Below, piece after piece: positions 59,873 through 64,000 of a stretch of 64,000 nt of DNA. The stretch comes from Sulfopaludibacter sp963835555 (GTDB taxonomy: Bacteria > Acidobacteriota > Terriglobia > Bryobacterales > Bryobacteraceae), in NCBI GenBank assembly GCA_963835555.1, contig CAWIGC010000019.1:1-64000 (forward strand), read 5' to 3'. Position 1 is the first letter of the stretch. Each line of letters begins with the position of its first letter. The notes under the pieces are model-generated. The model searched no databases. It saw only the letters and a list, made by a program, of their open reading frames with translations, and was not told where the DNA came from. Both the position numbers and the translations under genes were made by a program.

Positions 59873-60519
59873 TGCCGCTGCGGATCTTATTAGCGGACGA
59901 TCACACGCTGATGCGCCAGGGGCTGCGCCACATTCTGGAGAGCCATCCGGACCTGGACATCGTGGCCGAAGCGAGTTCGGGGATCGAAGCGGTGGAAGCG
60001 GCGCGCCTGCACAAGCCGGACGTGGCGGTGGTGGACGTGGCGATGAAGGAGTTGAACGGCATCGAGGCGACCGCGCAGATTTTGAAACATTCGCCGCATA
60101 CGGCTGTTCTGATGCTGAGCATGCACAGCGACGAACGGTATGTGCTGCGGGCGGTGAAGGCGGGCGCGCGCGGATATCTGCTGAAGAATTCGGCCGGGGA
60201 CGAACTGGTGCAGGCGATCTATGCGGTGCAGAAGGGCCTGGCATTTTTCAGTCCGGCGGTGGCGCGGTTGTTTCAGGATGGCGGCCTGCGGTTGAAAGAC
60301 GCCAGCGAAGTGAACGACCGTTTCGAACTGCTCACGGACCGCGAGCGGCAGATCTACCAACTGCTGGCGGAGGGCAACAGCAATAAGGACATCGCCAACC
60401 GCCTGGGGTTAAGCCTGCACACCGTGGAGACGCACCGCTGGCGGGTGATGGAAAAGATGGACCTTCACAGCACGGCGGAACTGGTGCTGAGCGCGGTGCG
60501 GCGCGGGATGGTGATTTAA
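59872..60519 (+). CDS. NarL/FixJ-family response regulator
   Basis: The protein has 215 residues. The receiver domain has the acidic pair in ILLADDHTLMRQGLRHILES, the phospho-acceptor Asp in KPDVAVVDVAMKELNGIEAT and Lys in AGARGYLLKNSAGDE. The LuxR-type output domain is ELLTDRERQIYQLLAEGNSN with KDIANRLGLSLHTVETHRWR. The ATG shares a base with the kinase stop (TGATG). The family match to the broken regulator at 40832-41485 is close in layout, so the two systems are paralogues. Confidence 0.95.
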   Translation: MPLRILLADDHTLMRQGLRHILESHPDLDIVAEASSGIEAVEAARLHKPDVAVVDVAMKELNGIEATAQILKHSPHTAVLMLSMHSDERYVLRAVKAGARGYLLKNSAGDELVQAIYAVQKGLAFFSPAVARLFQDGGLRLKDASEVNDRFELLTDRERQIYQLLAEGNSNKDIANRLGLSLHTVETHRWRVMEKMDLHSTAELVLSAVRRGMVI

Positions 60520-60532
60520 ACGCCGGGCCGGA

Positions 60533-61627
60533 CTATTGGGTGTTCAGCCACGCAATGAGGTCGGCCATCTGCTGCGCGGAGAAGCGGGGCCAAGGGATTT
60601 TCTTCTGGCCCATGAGCGCCAACATGCCGGGGCCGTGGCTCCAGAGCGATGCGACCATGGTGATATCGGAATAGGCGTCTTTGCCCTTGCCGAGTTTGGG
60701 CGCGCCACTGGCGGGATCGTTGTGGCAGGCGGCGCAGTTCTTTTCGGCGAAGACCTTCTTGCCGCGCTCGACGTTGCCATTGCCGCGGAAATACTGTTTG
60801 GCCCAAATATAGCTGATGATCTGGCGCATCTCTCCGGCCGTGAAGGTGGGCGGCGGCTGCTTCATTTCCGGCTGGTGATTCCACATATCGACGGCGATAT
60901 CGGTGAGGGTCTGGTTGCGGAGCAGGCCTTCGAGGGCCAGTTTCCCGGTGTGGCATCCGGTGCAGCCTTTGGCCTGGAAGAGCGCTTCGCCGGTATCGGA
61001 AGGCGGGAACTGGAAGCTGCCGGCGAGGTGTTTGGTTTCCGGCTGATTTTGCAGGTAGACCAGCAGGTCGGTCAATTCCTGGCTGGTGAGTTTGCTCCAG
61101 GGCAGCTTTTTTTGGGCGAACTGTTCGCGCATGCGCGCGCCGTGATTCCACATTTGCTGGGCGAGCACGGTGGGGTCGGCGAGCGATTCCCATTTGGCCA
61201 CGGGGGGAGCGGCGGGGTCGGGGGAAGTGGTGAGGCCGTGGCACCCGGCGCAGTGTTTGGCGGCGAAGACCTGCTTGCCGCGGCCGGCATCGCCGGGCTT
61301 TTCGAAGTAGCGCTGGGAGACGAAAAAGGCGAACAGGTCGGCGGCGGCTTCGGGGGTCAACTGGCCTTTGGCGATGTTCTGTTTGCTCATGGCGGCCCAC
61401 ATGTCGGGGGCATGATTCCACATGAGGCTGGCCATCACCGTGGGAGTGAAGTCGCGATCGACTTTGGTGGCGAGGTCGGGCGCGATGTGGCCGCCGCGGC
61501 CGTTGACGCTGTGGCACTGGATGCACTGCTGGGTCTGGAAGATCTGCTCGCCGCGGCTGGCATCGCCTGGAATCGCATTCCCGGCAAAGGCGGCACAGGC
61601 GCAAAACAGGAATATCGCTGGTCTCAT
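60533..61627 (-). CDS. Exported tetraheme c-type cytochrome
   Basis: The protein has 364 residues with signal peptide MRPAIFLFCACAAFAGNA. Four CxxCH heme sites occur at regular spacing, each opening a cytochrome c-like domain: CIQCH near residue 35, CAGCH near 126, CTGCH near 222 and CAACH near 295. A distal Met is likely in each (SLMWNHAPDM, QMWNHGARM, DMWNHQPEM, SLWSHGPGM). This internally repeated Class I layout suits electron transfer in the periplasm or at the surface. The start overlaps the stop of the MtrB-like gene by 4 bp, so it is the last gene of the operon. Confidence 0.92.
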   Translation of the reverse strand: MRPAIFLFCACAAFAGNAIPGDASRGEQIFQTQQCIQCHSVNGRGGHIAPDLATKVDRDFTPTVMASLMWNHAPDMWAAMSKQNIAKGQLTPEAAADLFAFFVSQRYFEKPGDAGRGKQVFAAKHCAGCHGLTTSPDPAAPPVAKWESLADPTVLAQQMWNHGARMREQFAQKKLPWSKLTSQELTDLLVYLQNQPETKHLAGSFQFPPSDTGEALFQAKGCTGCHTGKLALEGLLRNQTLTDIAVDMWNHQPEMKQPPPTFTAGEMRQIISYIWAKQYFRGNGNVERGKKVFAEKNCAACHNDPASGAPKLGKGKDAYSDITMVASLWSHGPGMLALMGQKKIPWPRFSAQQMADLIAWLNTQ

Positions 61628-63662
61628 CGGATCACCCTCAAGCCCGTCTGGAAAATGTGAGTCCGGAAGCCTTCAAACATATAGAGCGCTTCCCCGTACC
61701 CGTAATACTGCCACTCTGTGTTCCAGTATAGTTTCTTGTGGAGCGGAACGCTCAAGCGGACCAGCGGCTGATAGTAACTGGTAGGCCGGCTGCCGCTGGA
61801 GGTGAACAGAGAGCCGCCGACGGTGAGTTTGGCATCGGCGGGCAGCGCGACATTCACTGCGGCGGTGGCGCTGTGCGCGTTGTCGCGGTAGAGCGAAGTG
61901 GCCGGGCTGAGGAACAACCCTAAATAGGAGATGCTGGAGTCCATGGTGGAGCGGTCATACTCGCCCATCAGGCTGATGCGTTTGCCGCCGTTGGGAGTCC
62001 AGAAGATGGACACGGCGTTATCGCGGCTACGGAAGCTGTAGTTGATGGTGGGGTCGGGATTCCGGTTATCGAGCACGGTGAAGCGCGCCTGGACCCCGAA
62101 TGCGGAGTTGAACTGATACCGGGCGCGGGCGCGGCCCTTGCTGTAATCGTTGAGGCTGGTGCGGAAGTAGACGTGGTCGCTGGAGGCGCCTTCGTAATCC
62201 AGATTGACATTGAGCTTCTGGGAAGGGCGGTAGGTGAGGCCGCCGAGGGCGATGGTGCGGTTGAGTTTCCCGGAGACCAGATTGCCGGTCTGACTGAGCT
62301 GGCCGGCGAGCACCGTGGCATCGCCGGTGACCACGCGAGCGCCGCCGCGGAGCGTGATCTTCGAGCCCAGGTCATAAATCAGATCGAATTCGTGCTGGTT
62401 GTAGTTGACGACCTGCCCGTAGTTCAACGCGGTAGTGAGGCTGGCGATGGATGTGGCGGTGGGGGCGGTGAGGTAGTACTGGGTGACGAAGGGCGAGGCG
62501 GCATCGTGGTAGTGGTCCGTGAACAACGAGTAGAGGAAGCGCAGGTGATTTTGGAACAGGCGCAGTTCGTAGCCGACCTGGCCGGTGGTGTGGGGCTGGT
62601 TGGCGGCGCCGGTGCCGATGGTGAGCTCGTTGCTATAGAAGAGGAGGGAACTGATCTGGGCCAGATTGCCGCTGGCGACTTCGCCGAAGTTGACGGTGGT
62701 CTTGGGTTCGCTGTATAGGAACTGGCCGGAGAGATCCATGTTGGCGGTGAGATGGAGCGTGGCCAGGGCCTTGGTGTAGATGCTGGTGCCGCGAATGCCA
62801 TACGCCTGATTGAGTCCGGTGAGGCTGAGGGTCTGGCCGAGCAGGGGGGTGGTGTTATCGCCCAGAGTGTTGATGTGCTGGTGGCCTGATCGTCGTCTTT
62901 GAAGGTGGTGCCGCCCTGTTCGAGCGTGATGTGGAAGCGGTTGTACTCGAAGCGAACGCCGCCGCGATAATTATCGGTGCTGTCGCGGAGGAGGGTAGGG
63001 ACGGCGAACTCGTTGGCGGACTGATCGGCCCAGGTTTCGATGCCGTGGCCGTAGCCGGAATTGCGTTCAAAGGCGAGGTAGGGAAGGATGTGACGGCCGG
63101 GGAACAGATCGAGCGTGACGCTGCCGGTGCGGCGATGGAGATCGAACGACTGCTCATCGAAGCCGAGGGGCTGGGCTGGGTTGGCGAAGGACGGGATGGC
63201 GTTGAAGTAGGCGATATTCCGATAGTCCACGTTGAGATCGTAGATATTGGATTTGCGCACTTCGACCTGGGCGGTGCTGTAGGGATCGCCGCCCCAGCCG
63301 TAAGCGCGCGCATCGATGCGGTCGAAGAGACGCTTCTTGGGGTCCTGGATGGTGAGATCGACGCCGAACAGCTTGGGGCCTTCGCCCAGATTGACGATGC
63401 TGCGGTACTGCTGGAAGTTGCCATTGACGTTGGTGAGGAAGCGATAGCCGAAATCGAAGCTGCCGGTGAGCCAGCTCTCCGTAGCGGGCGCGGGCGATGC
63501 GGCGGCCTGGGTATCGGCCGGCTTGGTATCGGCCGGCTTGGTATCGGCAGCAGCGGCGGGCGCGGCGGTTTTTTCGTCGGGTTTGGTTTGCTGAACAGCT
63601 TCCGCCGGCGGCTGCTGCGCGAACGCCGGGGCGATCAGGAGGAGTGCCAGTAGGAATCTCAT
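61624..63662 (-). CDS. MtrB/PioB-like outer-membrane beta-barrel, one frameshift
   Basis: The start MRFLLALLLIAPAFAQ is a signal peptide, followed by a linker of repeated Thr-Lys-Pro-Ala units (TKPAD twice) and then beta-barrel strands (SWLTGSFDFGYRFLTNVNGN, GPKLFGVDLTIQDPKKRLFD). Near 62885 the reading frame changes: DDQATSTST in the first frame, QHINTLGDNTTPLLGQTLSL in the second, which continues to the last strand THIFQTGLRVIR. Total length is about 680 residues, as in MtrB/PioB barrels that hold a multiheme cytochrome across the outer membrane. The start overlaps the stop of the multiheme gene. The frameshift may be real or an assembly error. Confidence 0.75.
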
Positions 63663-64000
63663 TTGAGTAAATCCCGGCTCACGTAGGAGCCGTGCACCTT
63701 CTGGTGGCAGATACTGCAATTCTGGAAGCGCGGACTGCGCAGGTCATGGATGGCCGGGGGCACGGTGCCGAGGGTGCCATTGGCCGGCAGGGTGGGAGCC
63801 GGCAGATTGGAGTGGCATTCGAGACAGACGAAGCGGACCTCGGCGCGGGTCAGCATGCGCGGATTGGCCGAGCCGTGGGGCTGATGGCAGGCGGTACAAC
63901 CTTCCAGGCGGACGGGGGCGTGTTCGAAAGTAAAAGGTCCGCGCTTATCGCCATGGCACTTGAAGCAGCCGGGCTCGTTGGCATTGGCGGTCTGGATCAT
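63659..64000 (-). CDS. DmsE/MtrA-like multiheme c-type cytochrome, partial
   Basis: Only the C-terminal 113 residues are in the window, and the frame is open to its right edge; the Met at the edge is probably internal. Four heme sites are seen: CFKCH, CTACH, CLECH and CSICH. KRGPFTFEHAPVRLEGCTAC and HQPHGSANPRML are typical of the DmsE/MtrA decaheme family, which conducts electrons across the periplasm and through an outer-membrane barrel. The stop overlaps the start of the MtrB-like gene (ATGA). Confidence 0.82.
   Translation of the reverse strand: MIQTANANEPGCFKCHGDKRGPFTFEHAPVRLEGCTACHQPHGSANPRMLTRAEVRFVCLECHSNLPAPTLPANGTLGTVPPAIHDLRSPRFQNCSICHQKVHGSYVSRDLLK

Noticed and set aside
1..64000. 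CRISPR array, prophage or transposase genes
   Set aside because: No regularly spaced identical repeats, Cas-like proteins, phage structural genes or DDE/HUH transposases were recognised. The only short tandem array is the 13-bp G-rich repeat.

Overview
The window looks like chromosome of an Acidobacteriota member of the Solibacter/Bryobacter group. The base composition is GC-rich. It carries several protein families concentrated in that lineage: a TIGR03437 surface protein, a TIGR03436 VWA-type secreted protein, an M56 peptidase fused to a TIGR03435 domain, a TIGR03790 protein, and Tat-exported Gfo/Idh/MocA and GH109-like oxidoreductases. Housekeeping genes (dnaB, holB, tmk, fabI, tRNA-Ser) show that it is chromosomal rather than plasmid DNA.

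Layout. 1-4.4 kb: a partial TIGR03790 gene, a LysR regulator coupled to a zinc-ribbon membrane protein, a lineage-specific hypothetical and a Tat-exported oxidoreductase. 4.5-9.2 kb: an accessory segment with an ExbB-like gene, a displaced 3' fragment of an M20 hydrolase gene, three toxin-antitoxin modules and an HNH-like nuclease. 9.2-13.7 kb: a minus-strand operon of sodium:solute symporter, GH109-like enzyme and M20 amidohydrolase. 13.8-22.9 kb: secreted VWA and propeller proteins, galactokinase, an SDR/methyltransferase run, and a BlaI/M56 sensor pair. 23-34.6 kb: glycogen phosphorylase, holB-tmk, a large secreted metalloprotease, a Ser/Thr kinase with TPRs and two small exported proteins. 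34.6-40.8 kb: an SDR gene with a displaced 3' copy flanking a TIGR03437 gene, then an AmpH-like hydrolase, DUF1992, an EgtD-like methyltransferase and fabI. 40.8-45.4 kb: response regulator, histidine kinase and otsA, all broken by frameshifts, followed by an intact otsB. 45.4-47.4 kb: a 2-kb island bounded by a 21-bp repeat of the tRNA-Ser 3' end. 47.5-58.2 kb: DUF421, dnaB, MidA-like methyltransferase, a tiny lysine-rich peptide gene, an ECF sigma/anti-sigma pair, a TssB-TssC-like sheath fusion, an FAH-family enzyme, a G-rich tandem repeat, a norB remnant and a TauE/SafE exporter operon. 58.2-64 kb: a structured intergenic region, a NarL-type two-component system, and a three-gene, 4-bp-overlapping operon (multiheme cytochrome, MtrB/PioB-like barrel, tetraheme cytochrome) that resembles an outer-membrane electron conduit.

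The strongest signals are about gene gain and decay. Three separate segments share one topology: an intact target on the minus strand (tRNA-Ser, an SDR gene, an M20 gene), foreign cargo next to its 3' end, and a copy of that 3' end on the far side of the cargo. No integrase is visible in any of them. All four toxin-antitoxin modules in the window keep an open antitoxin frame but have a frameshifted toxin. Frameshifts also affect the 40.8-44.5 kb tract, an anti-sigma C terminus and the MtrB-like barrel, so indel errors in the assembly must be excluded before biological meaning is assigned.
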